DNA of 40,924 nt from Bacteroidales bacterium (lineage in GTDB: Bacteria > Bacteroidota > Bacteroidia > Bacteroidales > UBA932): assembly GCA_017428725.1 (NCBI GenBank), contig JAFRQH010000021.1, forward strand, positions 1 through 40,924. The letters are read 5' to 3'. The notes beneath the pieces are model-generated. The model searched no databases and had not been told where the DNA came from. It saw only the letters and a list, made by a program, of their open reading frames with translations. Numbering within the stretch: position 1 is the first letter of the stretch; every line of letters starts with the position of its first letter. Of this stretch, positions 24,563-33,342 are shown piece by piece. Position numbers and translations under genes: made by a program.

Positions 24563-25330
24563 TTACCTGTTGCTGTCGCGGCGCGGACGACGATCGCGGT
24601 CACGGTCGCCGTCGCGGCGCGGGCGGCGGTCGCCGCGGCCACCGCCACGGTTCTGACCGGTCGCCTGGGCGTTCGCTGCGGCGAGGGCGGCAGGAGTGAG
24701 ATCCTGCTTGCCGTAGCGCTCACCGTTGCAGATCCAGACCTTGATTCCGAGGGTACCGACCTTGGTGTTGGCGACTGCCAGCGCGTAGTCGATATCGGCA
24801 CGGAAGGTGTGGAGCGGGGTGCGGCCTTCCTTGAACATCTCGCTGCGGGCCATTTCAGCGCCGCCGACGCGGCCAGCGATTTGGACCTTGATGCCTTCGG
24901 CACCGACGCGCATCGTGTTGGCGATGGCCATCTTGATGGCGCGGCGATAGGACACGCGGCCCTCGATCTGGCGGGCGATGCTGTCAGCCACGATGTTGGC
25001 GTCGACCTCGGGGCGCTTGACCTCGTAGATGTTGATCTGCACGTCCTTCTTGGTGACCTTCTTGAGCTCTTCCTTGAGTTTGTCGACCTCGGTGCCGCCC
25101 TTGCCGATGATGAAACCGGGACGGGCCGCATAGATCGTGACCGTGATGAGCTTGAGGGTACGCTCGATGACGATGCGGCTGAGGCTGGCCTTCGCGAGGC
25201 GGTTGGTCAGATACTTGCGGATCTCGTAGTCCTCGGCGATCTTCTCTGCGTAGTTACCACCACACCAGTTAGAGTCCCAACCCCGGGTGATACCGATTCT
25301 GTTGCTGATAGGATTAGTTTTCTGTCCCAT
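24563..25330 (-). CDS. rpsC: 30S ribosomal protein S3 with Arg/Gly/Asp-rich tail
   Basis: Small-subunit protein at the mRNA entry channel. KH domain with '[21 protein letters not shown]' and the C-terminal domain '[41 protein letters not shown]'. At 255 aa it is longer than E. coli S3 (233). After about residue 218 the protein ends in a disordered tail with GGGRG, RPRRDGD and RDRDRRPRR units. It is the last gene of the rplC unit; rplP, its usual downstream neighbour, is 10 kb away. Confidence 0.97.
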   Translation of the reverse strand: MGQKTNPISNRIGITRGWDSNWCGGNYAEKIAEDYEIRKYLTNRLAKASLSRIVIERTLKLITVTIYAARPGFIIGKGGTEVDKLKEELKKVTKKDVQINIYEVKRPEVDANIVADSIARQIEGRVSYRRAIKMAIANTMRVGAEGIKVQIAGRVGGAEMARSEMFKEGRTPLHTFRADIDYALAVANTKVGTLGIKVWICNGERYGKQDLTPAALAAANAQATGQNRGGGRGDRRPRRDGDRDRDRRPRRDSNR

Positions 25331-25332
25331 AA

Positions 25333-25749
25333 TTACTTATTCTCCACAGGTTGTTTGACATCAAGGACGACAGTGACGTGGTTGGAACGCTTGCGGATGC
25401 GGCCGGCGCGGCCCTGCGGGCACGGACGGATGCGCTTCAGCGTGCGGCCTTCGTCGACCATAATGGTCTTGACGTAGACGTTGCCGTTGTCCAGTTCTTT
25501 GCTCTGCTCGGGATTCTTGGCTTCCCAGTTCGCGATGGCGCTGCGGAGGAGTTTCTCGAGACGGACAGAAGCCTCTCTCTTGGAGAACTTCAGCAGATCG
25601 AGTGCGCGGTTGACCTCGACGCCGCGGACGGTGTCGGCTACCAGACGCATCTTGCGGGGAGAGGTAGGGGCATCATTCAGCTTAGCAACAGCCGTAACCT
25701 TCTTCGCCTCCTTGAGGCGCTCGGCCATAAGTCTTTTACGCTTTCCCAT
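25333..25749 (-). CDS. rplV: 50S ribosomal protein L22
   Basis: Exit-tunnel protein; its beta-hairpin lines the tunnel. 138 aa. '[22 protein letters not shown]'-type start (here '[34 protein letters not shown]') and '[31 protein letters not shown]'. 2 nt before rpsC. Confidence 0.97.
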   Translation of the reverse strand: MGKRKRLMAERLKEAKKVTAVAKLNDAPTSPRKMRLVADTVRGVEVNRALDLLKFSKREASVRLEKLLRSAIANWEAKNPEQSKELDNGNVYVKTIMVDEGRTLKRIRPCPQGRAGRIRKRSNHVTVVLDVKQPVENK

Positions 25750-25754
25750 AGTGA

Positions 25755-26027
25755 TTACTTCTTATTGTTACCTGAATGTCCTCTGAAGTTGCGGGTGGGG
25801 GCGAACTCGCCCAGCTTGTGGCCGACCATCTGCTCGGTGACGTAAACAGGGATGAACTTGTTTCCGTTGTGAACAGCGATCGTATGGCCGATAAAGTCAG
25901 GAGAGATCATACTGGCGCGGGACCAGGTCTTGACCACTTCCTTCTTCTTGCTACCATCATTCATAGCAAGAACTCTCTTCTCCAGAACTTCCTGGATATA
26001 GGGACCTTTTCTTAAAGAACGACTCAT
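25755..26027 (-). CDS. rpsS: 30S ribosomal protein S19
   Basis: Head protein of the small subunit. 90 aa. '[19 protein letters not shown]', '[46 protein letters not shown]' are canonical. Between rplB and rplV. Confidence 0.98.
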   Translation of the reverse strand: MSRSLRKGPYIQEVLEKRVLAMNDGSKKKEVVKTWSRASMISPDFIGHTIAVHNGNKFIPVYVTEQMVGHKLGEFAPTRNFRGHSGNNKK

Positions 26028-26049
26028 AATCTCTTAAGTTAATTCCTGT

Positions 26050-26874
26050 TTATTTCTTCCTTCTCTCAATGATGAACTTGTTGGAGGATGCCTTCGGATT
26101 ACGCGTCTTGTAGCCCTTTGCAGGGAGACCCTTGCGGGAACGCGGATGTCCACCGGAAGCGCGGCCTTCGCCACCACCCATCGGGTGATCGTGCGGGTTC
26201 ATCACGACACCACGGTTGTGCGGGCGCTTGCCCAGCCAGCGACGACGGCCGGCCTTGCCGTGGCTCTCAAGATTATGCTCGGTGTTGGAAACCTCGCCGA
26301 CGGTGGCGCGGCAGGACACGAGCACCATGCGCGTCTCGCCCGAAGGCAGACGGAGCACGGCGTGGGTCCCTTCGCGGGCGGCGAGCTGTGCGAACGTGCC
26401 GGCGGAGCGGGCCATCGCGGCGCCCTGGCCGGGACGGAGCTCGATGCAGTGCACGAGGGTACCGACGGGGATCTCGCTCAGCGGCAGGCAGTTGCCGACC
26501 TCCGGAGCGACACCGCTGCCGGAAGCGATCACCTGACCGACCTTGAGGCCCTTCGGGGCGATGATATAGCGCTTCTCGCCATCCTCATACTGCACGAGGG
26601 CGATGCGGGCGCTGCGGTTCGGATCATACTCGATGGTCTGGACCGTGGCGGTGCACTCGTCCTTGGCGCGGCGGAAGTCGATGATGCGGTACATACGCTT
26701 GTGGCCGCCGCCGAGGTAACGCACGGTCATCTGGCCGGTGTTGTTGCGGCCGCCCGTGCTCTTAAGGGGCTCCAGCAATGATTTCTGGGGTTTCTTCGCG
26801 GTGATCTCGTCGAACGCGCTGATCACTTTGTTCCTCTGACCGGGAGTAACCGGTTTGAATTTTCTAACTGCCAT
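26050..26874 (-). CDS. rplB: 50S ribosomal protein L2
   Basis: Core large-subunit protein needed for subunit association and peptidyl transfer. 274 aa. '[36 protein letters not shown]' and '[32 protein letters not shown]', which holds the conserved His near the catalytic centre. GGGAGGG precedes the ATG. Confidence 0.98.
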   Translation of the reverse strand: MAVRKFKPVTPGQRNKVISAFDEITAKKPQKSLLEPLKSTGGRNNTGQMTVRYLGGGHKRMYRIIDFRRAKDECTATVQTIEYDPNRSARIALVQYEDGEKRYIIAPKGLKVGQVIASGSGVAPEVGNCLPLSEIPVGTLVHCIELRPGQGAAMARSAGTFAQLAAREGTHAVLRLPSGETRMVLVSCRATVGEVSNTEHNLESHGKAGRRRWLGKRPHNRGVVMNPHDHPMGGGEGRASGGHPRSRKGLPAKGYKTRNPKASSNKFIIERRKK

Positions 26875-26888
26875 TGTCTGTCCCTCCC

Positions 26889-27179
26889 TTAAATATTAGC
26901 GTAGAAATCGATCTTGTCCTCACCGGCGAGGGTGATGTACGCCTTCTTGAAGTGATTCATCCGGCCGCGGAGCAGACCCGCCTTGGTGTAGCGGCTCTTG
27001 CGCTTGCCGTGATAATTCACGGTATTGACATCGGCCACGGAGACGTTGTACATCTTCTCCACGGCTTCCTTGATCTGAAGTTTGTTGGCTTTACGATCCA
27101 CGATAAAGCCGTAACGGTTCAACTTTTCGCCCTGATCCGTCAACTTCTCAGTTACGATTGGCTTAATGATAATTCCCAT
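26889..27179 (-). CDS. rplW: 50S ribosomal protein L23
   Basis: Tunnel-exit protein, docking site of trigger factor and SRP. 96 aa. '[50 protein letters not shown]' is the family signature. Between rplD and rplB. Confidence 0.97.
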   Translation of the reverse strand: MGIIIKPIVTEKLTDQGEKLNRYGFIVDRKANKLQIKEAVEKMYNVSVADVNTVNYHGKRKSRYTKAGLLRGRMNHFKKAYITLAGEDKIDFYANI

Positions 27180-27191
27180 CTTCGTGTACTT

Positions 27192-27821
27192 TTAGCGCAT
27201 GTTCCGCTCTGCGAGGATGTCCTGCACGCCGTCCACGAGCACCAGGGTGTTGGCGTTCATGATGGCGTAGGTGTTGATCTCGTCAACGGAGATGACATCG
27301 ACCTGCGGGAGGTTGCGGGATGAAAGATAGATGTTGGTTGAATTCTGCGGAAGCACGTAGAGAACCTTGCGGTCACCGGCCTTGATGGCGTTGGTGATGC
27401 CGAGGAGCTCCTTGGTCTTGGGTGCATCCATCGTGAAGGGCTCAAGGACGATGATGGCGTTCTCCTGGGCCTTGTAAGTCAACGCGGACTTGCGGGCGAG
27501 GGCCTTGACCTTCTTGTTCAACTTGTTATGATAGAAACGGGGCTGGGGGCCGAAGACGCGGCCGCCGCCGACGAAGATACCGGCCTTGATGGAGCCGTGG
27601 CGTGCACCGCCACCGCCCTTCTGGCGGCCGAGTTTCTTGGTGCTGTGCGCGATCTCGCTGCGATCCTTGGTCTTGGCATTGCCGTGACGCTGGTTGGCGA
27701 GGTACTGGACGACGTCAAGGTAGACGGCGTGGTCGTTAGGCTCGATCCCGAAGACGTTCTCCTCAAGGGTGACCTTCTTGCCGGACTGGGTACCGTCGAT
27801 TTTCAAAACTGCTAATTCCAT
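27192..27821 (-). CDS. rplD: 50S ribosomal protein L4
   Basis: Large-subunit protein whose loop lines the tunnel; in E. coli it also represses the S10 operon. 209 aa from ATG at 27821 ('MELAVLKIDGTQSGKKVTLEENVFG'). That start lies 4 nt after the rplC stop and agrees with homologues; a longer frame overlaps rplC. Core motif 'GGGRVFGPQPRFYHNKLNKKVKALARKSALTYK'. Confidence 0.97.
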   Translation of the reverse strand: MELAVLKIDGTQSGKKVTLEENVFGIEPNDHAVYLDVVQYLANQRHGNAKTKDRSEIAHSTKKLGRQKGGGGARHGSIKAGIFVGGGRVFGPQPRFYHNKLNKKVKALARKSALTYKAQENAIIVLEPFTMDAPKTKELLGITNAIKAGDRKVLYVLPQNSTNIYLSSRNLPQVDVISVDEINTYAIMNANTLVLVDGVQDILAERNMR

Positions 27822-27825
27822 AACG

Positions 27826-28452
27826 CTAAGCCTCCACAATTACATAAGAACCTTTGGCTCCGGGGACGGAACCCTTGACGACGAGAAGATTGTTCTCAGG
27901 GAGCACCTTGAGCACCTGCAGGTTCTCGACCTTGACGCGCTCGCTGCCCATGTGGCCCGCCATGCGCATTCCGGGGAGGACGCGGGACGGCCAGGAGGAT
28001 GCACCCATGGAACCGGGGTGACGGAGACGGTTGTGCTGGCCGTGGGTCTGTCCGCCGACGCCGGCGAAGTGATGACGGTGCACGACACCCTGGAAGCCCT
28101 TGCCCTTGGAGGTACCGGTCACATCCACGAACTTGACATCCTCGGTGAAGATGTCAGCGACCGTGAAGACGGTGCCGAGCTTGAGCTCCCCGTCGAAGTC
28201 GGCCTTGAACTCGACCAACTTGCGCTTGGGGGTGGTCCCTGCCTTCTTGAAGTGCCCCATCAGGGGCGCGCTGGTGTGCTTTTCGGTGGTTTCGCCATAG
28301 GCAAGCTGTACAGCTTCATAACCATCGTTCTCCACTGTACGGAGCTGCGTAACTACGCACGGACCAGCCTCGATGACGGTGCACGGTATGTTCTTACCGT
28401 CGGCACCGAAAACGGAAGTCATTCCGATTTTCTTTCCAATTAATCCAGGCAT
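27826..28452 (-). CDS. rplC: 50S ribosomal protein L3
   Basis: Assembly-initiator protein reaching the peptidyl-transferase centre. 208 aa. '[32 protein letters not shown]' and '[42 protein letters not shown]', which includes the Gln methylated in E. coli. Here it is the first gene of its unit. Its usual upstream neighbour rpsJ is 6.8 kb away. Confidence 0.98.
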   Translation of the reverse strand: MPGLIGKKIGMTSVFGADGKNIPCTVIEAGPCVVTQLRTVENDGYEAVQLAYGETTEKHTSAPLMGHFKKAGTTPKRKLVEFKADFDGELKLGTVFTVADIFTEDVKFVDVTGTSKGKGFQGVVHRHHFAGVGGQTHGQHNRLRHPGSMGASSWPSRVLPGMRMAGHMGSERVKVENLQVLKVLPENNLLVVKGSVPGAKGSYVIVEA

Positions 28453-28512
28453 TGGTTTGTTAATTAATTGTTTACTAATACTTTATAAGTTTCCGCCTAT
28501 TTTTGCGGGCTG

Positions 28513-28543
28513 CAAATATACAACTAATTTCTCAATTTACAAA
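28513..28543 (-). promoter_or_regulatory. Promoter of the rplC-rpsC operon
   Basis: On the minus strand TTTG (28540-28543), 19 nt, then TATATTTG (28513-28520). This is an exact Bacteroidota promoter and is followed by CAGCCC. The leader is about 55-60 nt and AT-rich. Confidence 0.8.
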
Positions 28544-28546
28544 CAC

Positions 28547-28575
28547 TTGATTTCCAAGATTTTCATCTATCTTTG
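28547..28575 (+). promoter_or_regulatory. Promoter of the cdaA operon
   Basis: TTG (28547-28549), 18 nt, then TATCTTTG (28568-28575). The cdaA ATG is 19 nt downstream, directly preceded by TAGGAG. The -33 region overlaps the opposite-strand rplC promoter. Confidence 0.65.
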
Positions 28576-28594
28576 TATCATAAACTGCTAGGAG

Positions 28595-29380
28595 ATGTTG
28601 GAGTTCTTGCATTTTTCGTGGATCGACATCGTCGACATCCTGATGGTCGCGGCCATCATCTATTTGGTATTCCGATGGATACGCGGTTCCAACGCCATCA
28701 ACATCTTCCTCGCCATCATCATCGTGATCGTCATCCGCGTCATCGCGGAGGCCGTCGGGATGAAGATGATCTCCTCCCTGCTGGGTACGCTGATCGACAT
28801 GGGCGCCGTGGCGCTGATCGTCATCTTCCAGCCGGAGGTGCGGCGCTTCCTCAGCACGGTGGGCCGCACGGCCGGCCACACCCTGGAGCAGCGGACCTTC
28901 CTGCAGAAGATCTTCCCGGGCGCCCAGGCCCGCAGCGTGGACTCCCGCACCCTGCAGGAGATCACGGAGGCCTGCCGCGAGATGTCCGCCCAAAAGACGG
29001 GCGCGCTCATCCTCATCCAGCACAAGAACACCCTGGAAGACATCATCTCCACGGGCGACGTGGTGGACGCCGCGGTCGGGCGCCGGCTCATCATGAACAT
29101 CTTCTTCAAGAATTCCCCGCTCCACGACGGGGCGATGGTCATCGGCGGCGACCGCATCGTCGCGGCCCGCTGTACCCTCCCCATCACGGAGCGCACTGAC
29201 CTCCCGGCCCACTACGGGATGCGCCACAAGGCCGCCATCGGCATCTCCGAGCAGTGCGACGCCGACGTGATCGTGGTCAGCGAGGAGACGGGCACGATCT
29301 CCTTCGTACGCGGCGGTCGGATTACAACCATCGACAACATCAACACCCTCAACCTGCTGCTCGGCGAGAAAACGGAATGA
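28595..29380 (+). CDS. cdaA: Diadenylate cyclase (CdaA type)
   Basis: Makes the second messenger c-di-AMP from two ATP. 261 aa: three membrane helices in the first 80 residues, then a DAC domain. The catalytic 'LHDGAMVIGGDRIVAARC' is intact. The second motif reads 'GMRHKAAIGISEQCDADVIVVSEETG', so the usual RHR triplet is RHK. c-di-AMP controls potassium and osmolyte balance and envelope stress in other bacteria. It overlaps mutS2 by 4 nt (ATGA). No cdaR gene is adjacent. Confidence 0.92.
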   Translation: MLEFLHFSWIDIVDILMVAAIIYLVFRWIRGSNAINIFLAIIIVIVIRVIAEAVGMKMISSLLGTLIDMGAVALIVIFQPEVRRFLSTVGRTAGHTLEQRTFLQKIFPGAQARSVDSRTLQEITEACREMSAQKTGALILIQHKNTLEDIISTGDVVDAAVGRRLIMNIFFKNSPLHDGAMVIGGDRIVAARCTLPITERTDLPAHYGMRHKAAIGISEQCDADVIVVSEETGTISFVRGGRITTIDNINTLNLLLGEKTE

Positions 29381-31842
29381 CCTACGACAGACTCGAAAGC
29401 AAGCTCGGGTTCGACAAGATCCGCAAGAGCATCTCCGACCGCTGCCTGACAGACTACGCCGCAGGCCGCGTGGCGGAGGAGGCCTTCAGTACGGATCCGG
29501 ACATCATCCGGCGCCGGCTCACCCTCACGGACGAGATGCGCCTGATCCTGATGTTCGAGGAGAACTTCCCCACGACCGGCTACATCGACGCGATCCCCTT
29601 CCTGTCCGCCCTGGAGCGCGAGGGGTCCAGCATCGACGTGCTCAGCCTGGGCAAGCTCAAGACCGTCACGGACACCATCCGCCGCATCCTGCATTTCTTC
29701 TCGAGTATCAAGCACGGCATCTACCCGCAGTTGGAGCGGCTCGCCGCCCCGATGCACTCCTTCCCGGAGGTGCAGCGCCGCATCGAGGGCATCCTGGACA
29801 AATACGGCGACATCAAGGATTCCGCCTCGGACCACCTCTTCGAGATCCGCCGCGACCTGCGCAGCAAGGAGGCGGCGATCTCGCGGCGCGCCGGCGCGAT
29901 CCTGCGCAAGGCGCAGGAGGACGGACTCGTGGACGCCGACGCGGACGTGACCATCCGCGACGGCAAATACCTCATCCCCGTGGGGACCTCCTCCAAGCGC
30001 AAGCTGCAGGGCTTCGTCTACGACGTGTCCGCCTCCGGCAAGACCGCCTTCGTCGAGCCCGCCGAGATCATCGAGCTGGAGAACGACATCAGCGAACTCC
30101 ACTTCGAGGAGCTCCGCGAGATCCAGCGCATCCTGCTGGAGTTCACGGACTTCCTGCGTCCCTACCTGCCGGACCTGCTCGCCGGCGCCGCCTTCCTCGG
30201 CGAGGTGGACTTCCTGATGGCCAAGGCGCAGACGGCGCTCGACATCGTGGCCGGGATGCCCGTCATCTCCGACGATGGCAGCCTGTCCCTGCGCAAGGCC
30301 CGCCATCCGCTGCTCGAGAAGGCCCTCTCGCGCGAGGGGCGCAGCATCGTCCCGCTGACGGTCACCCTGACCCCGCAGAAGCGCATCCTGCTGATATCCG
30401 GCCCCAACGCCGGCGGCAAGTCCGTCTGTCTCAAGACGGTCGGACTGCTCCAGTATATGTTCCAGTGGGGGATGCTCATCCCCACCTCCGAGAGTTCGGA
30501 ACTCCCGGTGTTCGACCGCATCGCCGTGAGCATCGGCGACGACCAGAACCTCGAGGACGACCTGAGCACCTACAGTTCCTTCCTGGCGGACATGCGCGAA
30601 CTGCTCGCTTCCGCCGACGCGAAGACGCTCGTGCTCATCGACGAGTTCGGCGCGGGCACGGAGCCGGCGGCGGGCGGGGCGATCGCCGAGGCGATCCTCG
30701 CCGAGATCGACCGCCGCGGCGTCTGGGGCGTGATCACCACGCACTACACCAATCTTAAACTATACGCGTCGGGCGCGGACACGCACGTGGTCAACGGAGC
30801 GATGCTCTACGACGCCGCGCGCATCGCCCCGATGTTCAAGCTGGAGATCGGCCTGCCCGGCAATTCCTTCGCCTTCGAGCTGGCGCGCAAGATGCGCCTG
30901 CCCGAAACCATCGTCAAGGACGCCGAGACGCGCGCCGGCGAAGAGTTCGTGGGGATCGAGCGCAACCTGCGCAAGATCGCCCGCAACCGCCGGGCCCTGG
31001 ACGAGAAACTCCAGAAGATCAAGCATACCGACCGCACCCTCGAGGGCCTGACCGAGCGCTATCAGCGCGAGCTCGAGGACATCCGCGACCAGAAGAAAGC
31101 CATCCTCGACGAGGCACGGCAGGAGGCCGAAGCCATCGTCAAGGGCGCCGGCAAGCAGGTCGAGAAGACCATCCGCGACATCCGCGAGGCCCAGGCCGGG
31201 AAGGAGCAGACCAAGGCCGCGCGCCAGGAGCTGCAGGGCTTCCTGGGCGCGCTGGAGGAGCGCAAGGCCCGCGAGAAGCAGACCCGCGACGAGTACATCG
31301 ACCGCAAGATCGAGCAGCTCAAGAAGCGCAAGAAGGCCGACGCCCCCGCCCCCGCGCAGGAGCACGCCAAGAGTGCGCCGCTCAAGGTCGGCGAGAAGGT
31401 CCGCATCAAGGAGAACGGCCTCGTGGGCGAGGTCGCCAAGATCAGCAGCAAGTCCGTCACCGTGATCGTCGGCAACATCACCAGCACGATGGCGCCTGCG
31501 CGCGTGGAGCGCATCTCCTCCAACGAATTCCGCGAAGCCGCCCGCAAGGTCTTCCGGCCTGTGGAGCAGCGCGTCGACACCGCCATCACCGAGCGCAAGC
31601 TCGCCTTCAAGCCCGAGCTGGACGTGCGCGGTGAGCGCCTCGGCGATGCCTTGGACATCGTCACGCACTTCATCGACGACGCCATCATGCTCGGCGTCGG
31701 CTCCGTGCGCATCATCCACGGCAAGGGCACGGGCGTGCTGCGCGAAGAGATCCAGAAATACCTCCGGACCATCCCCGGGCTGACCGTCAGCGACGAAGAC
31801 GTCCGGATCGGCGGCACGGGCGTAACCATCGTCAAGCTATGA
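29377..31842 (+). CDS. mutS2: Endonuclease MutS2 / ribosome-rescue ATPase
   Basis: 821 aa. MutS-like core with Walker A 'SGPNAGGKSVCLKTVGLLQYM' (about 342-349), 'STYSSFLADM' and Walker B 'VLIDEFGAGTEP'. A long coiled coil follows (about 520-680), then a KOW-like segment ('KVGEKVRIKENGLVGEVAKIS') and a C-terminal Smr domain ('ELDVRGERLGDALDIVTHFIDDAIMLG', 'IIHGKGTGVLREEI'). MutS2 suppresses recombination in some bacteria and splits collided ribosomes in others. ATG at 29377 overlaps the cdaA stop, and its own stop overlaps yraN by 4 nt. Confidence 0.96.
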   Translation: MTYDRLESKLGFDKIRKSISDRCLTDYAAGRVAEEAFSTDPDIIRRRLTLTDEMRLILMFEENFPTTGYIDAIPFLSALEREGSSIDVLSLGKLKTVTDTIRRILHFFSSIKHGIYPQLERLAAPMHSFPEVQRRIEGILDKYGDIKDSASDHLFEIRRDLRSKEAAISRRAGAILRKAQEDGLVDADADVTIRDGKYLIPVGTSSKRKLQGFVYDVSASGKTAFVEPAEIIELENDISELHFEELREIQRILLEFTDFLRPYLPDLLAGAAFLGEVDFLMAKAQTALDIVAGMPVISDDGSLSLRKARHPLLEKALSREGRSIVPLTVTLTPQKRILLISGPNAGGKSVCLKTVGLLQYMFQWGMLIPTSESSELPVFDRIAVSIGDDQNLEDDLSTYSSFLADMRELLASADAKTLVLIDEFGAGTEPAAGGAIAEAILAEIDRRGVWGVITTHYTNLKLYASGADTHVVNGAMLYDAARIAPMFKLEIGLPGNSFAFELARKMRLPETIVKDAETRAGEEFVGIERNLRKIARNRRALDEKLQKIKHTDRTLEGLTERYQRELEDIRDQKKAILDEARQEAEAIVKGAGKQVEKTIRDIREAQAGKEQTKAARQELQGFLGALEERKAREKQTRDEYIDRKIEQLKKRKKADAPAPAQEHAKSAPLKVGEKVRIKENGLVGEVAKISSKSVTVIVGNITSTMAPARVERISSNEFREAARKVFRPVEQRVDTAITERKLAFKPELDVRGERLGDALDIVTHFIDDAIMLGVGSVRIIHGKGTGVLREEIQKYLRTIPGLTVSDEDVRIGGTGVTIVKL

Positions 31843-32228
31843 GGACGGACAGACCCACCGTCGGCCGCAAAGGCGAGGAGGAGGCCTGCCGCTACCTCTC
31901 CCGCCTCGGCCACAAGATCCTGGCCCGCAACTGGCGGGGCGGGCATCTCGAGCTGGACATCATCACCCTGACGGGCAGCGAGCTGCACATCGTGGAAGTC
32001 AAGAGCCGCACGGCGCCCCTGATGGCTGAACCCCAGCGCAATGTCGGGCGCGAGAAACAGCGCCGGATGGTCGCGGCCGCCCAGGCCTTCCTGCATTCCG
32101 ACGACCGCAAGGACCTGCCTCCCGACCTGGAGATCTACTTCGACGTGATGAGCGTCGTTTTCTATGGGACGGGCGCGGAATTTGATATTGAGTACTATCC
32201 TAAAGCCTTTATACCACTCTATGCCTAA
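31839..32228 (+). CDS. yraN: YraN/UPF0102 family putative nuclease
   Basis: 129 aa with a restriction-endonuclease-like fold: 'GRKGEEEACRYLSRLGHKILARNWR', 'GHLELDIITLTGSELHIVEVKSRT' (Glu, Asp and the ExK core) and 'EKQRRMVAAAQAFL'. Function is not established; family members often lie near rnhB or DNA-repair genes. Coupled to mutS2 by ATGA and overlapping manC by 8 nt. Confidence 0.88.
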   Translation: MRTDRPTVGRKGEEEACRYLSRLGHKILARNWRGGHLELDIITLTGSELHIVEVKSRTAPLMAEPQRNVGREKQRRMVAAAQAFLHSDDRKDLPPDLEIYFDVMSVVFYGTGAEFDIEYYPKAFIPLYA

Positions 32229-33312
32229 TAACCACAACTACTGCATAATCATGGCCGGCGGCATCGGTTCCCGCTTCTGGCCCGTCAGCCGCGCAGGCCT
32301 CCCCAAGCAGTTCCTGGACTTCAACATCCAGGGCCGGTCGTTCCTGCGGCGCACCTTCGACCGGATGAAAACCCTCATCCCGGAGGAGAACATCCTCGTG
32401 GTGAGCCTGGAGCGCTACCGCGACCTGGTCCGGGACCAGCTCCCCGAACTTCCGGAGGAGAACCTGCTGCTGGAGCCCTACAACCGCAACACCGCCCCCT
32501 GCATCGCATTCGCCAACTATGAGATCCTGCGCCGCGACCCGGCCGCCATCACCATCGTGACCCCGTCCGACCACGCCATCGCCCGGCACGACGCTTTCAA
32601 CAAGACCCTGGACAACGCCCTGGCCTATGCCGCCGGGACCGACGCCCTCATCACCCTGGGCGTCATCCCCACGCGCCCCGACCCCAATTTCGGCTACATC
32701 CAGATGGCCGGCCAGCCCGAGGAGGGCCGCCCGGTCAAGATCAAGACCTTCACGGAGAAGCCCGACACGGAGCTGGCCCGCGTCTTCCTGGAGACCGGCG
32801 AGTTCCTCTGGAACTCCGGTATCTTCGTCTGGCGCGCCGACGTGATCCGCCAGGAACTGGAGAGGCTCGCCCCGGAGATCACGCGCCTCTGGGCCGGCTG
32901 GCCCGAGCTGCTCTCCAGCGAGAACCGCCGGGAGATCCTCGAGCGCATCTACACCGACATGCCCCGCATCTCCATCGACTACGCCGTGATGGAGAAGACG
33001 GACAAGGCCTGGGTGTACCCGGCCGACTTCCGCTGGGCCGACATCGGCAACTGGGAGTCCTTCTACGAATACCTCGCCTACTACGACGACAGGGGCAACG
33101 CCTTCAACCGCACCTCCCGGCGCCTGCTCAAGGACTGCAAGGACAACATCGTCTACTCCACGCGTGACGGCAAGCTCCTGGCCCTGAGCGGACTGGACGA
33201 CTTCATCGTGATCGACACCGAGGACGTGCTGCTGATCTGTCCCCGCGACGAGGAGCGGCTCAAGGAGTTCCTCTCGCAGCTCGCGATGCCGGAGTACGAG
33301 GACTACCGCTGA
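32221..33312 (+). CDS. manC: Mannose-1-phosphate guanylyltransferase
   Basis: Makes GDP-mannose from mannose-1-phosphate and GTP for surface polysaccharide and glycoprotein synthesis. 363 aa. Nucleotide-binding start 'IIMAGGIGSRFWPVSRAGLPKQFLDF', 'EPYNRNTAPCIAFA', 'VTPSDHAI', 'FTEKPD', 'FLWNSGIFVWRAD' and 'RWADIGNW'. It lacks the C-terminal isomerase domain of bifunctional forms. ATG at 32221 lies inside the end of yraN. Confidence 0.93.
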   Translation: MPNNHNYCIIMAGGIGSRFWPVSRAGLPKQFLDFNIQGRSFLRRTFDRMKTLIPEENILVVSLERYRDLVRDQLPELPEENLLLEPYNRNTAPCIAFANYEILRRDPAAITIVTPSDHAIARHDAFNKTLDNALAYAAGTDALITLGVIPTRPDPNFGYIQMAGQPEEGRPVKIKTFTEKPDTELARVFLETGEFLWNSGIFVWRADVIRQELERLAPEITRLWAGWPELLSSENRREILERIYTDMPRISIDYAVMEKTDKAWVYPADFRWADIGNWESFYEYLAYYDDRGNAFNRTSRRLLKDCKDNIVYSTRDGKLLALSGLDDFIVIDTEDVLLICPRDEERLKEFLSQLAMPEYEDYR

Positions 33313-33342
33313 CAAGCTGACCACCAAATCGTTAGCCAACAT

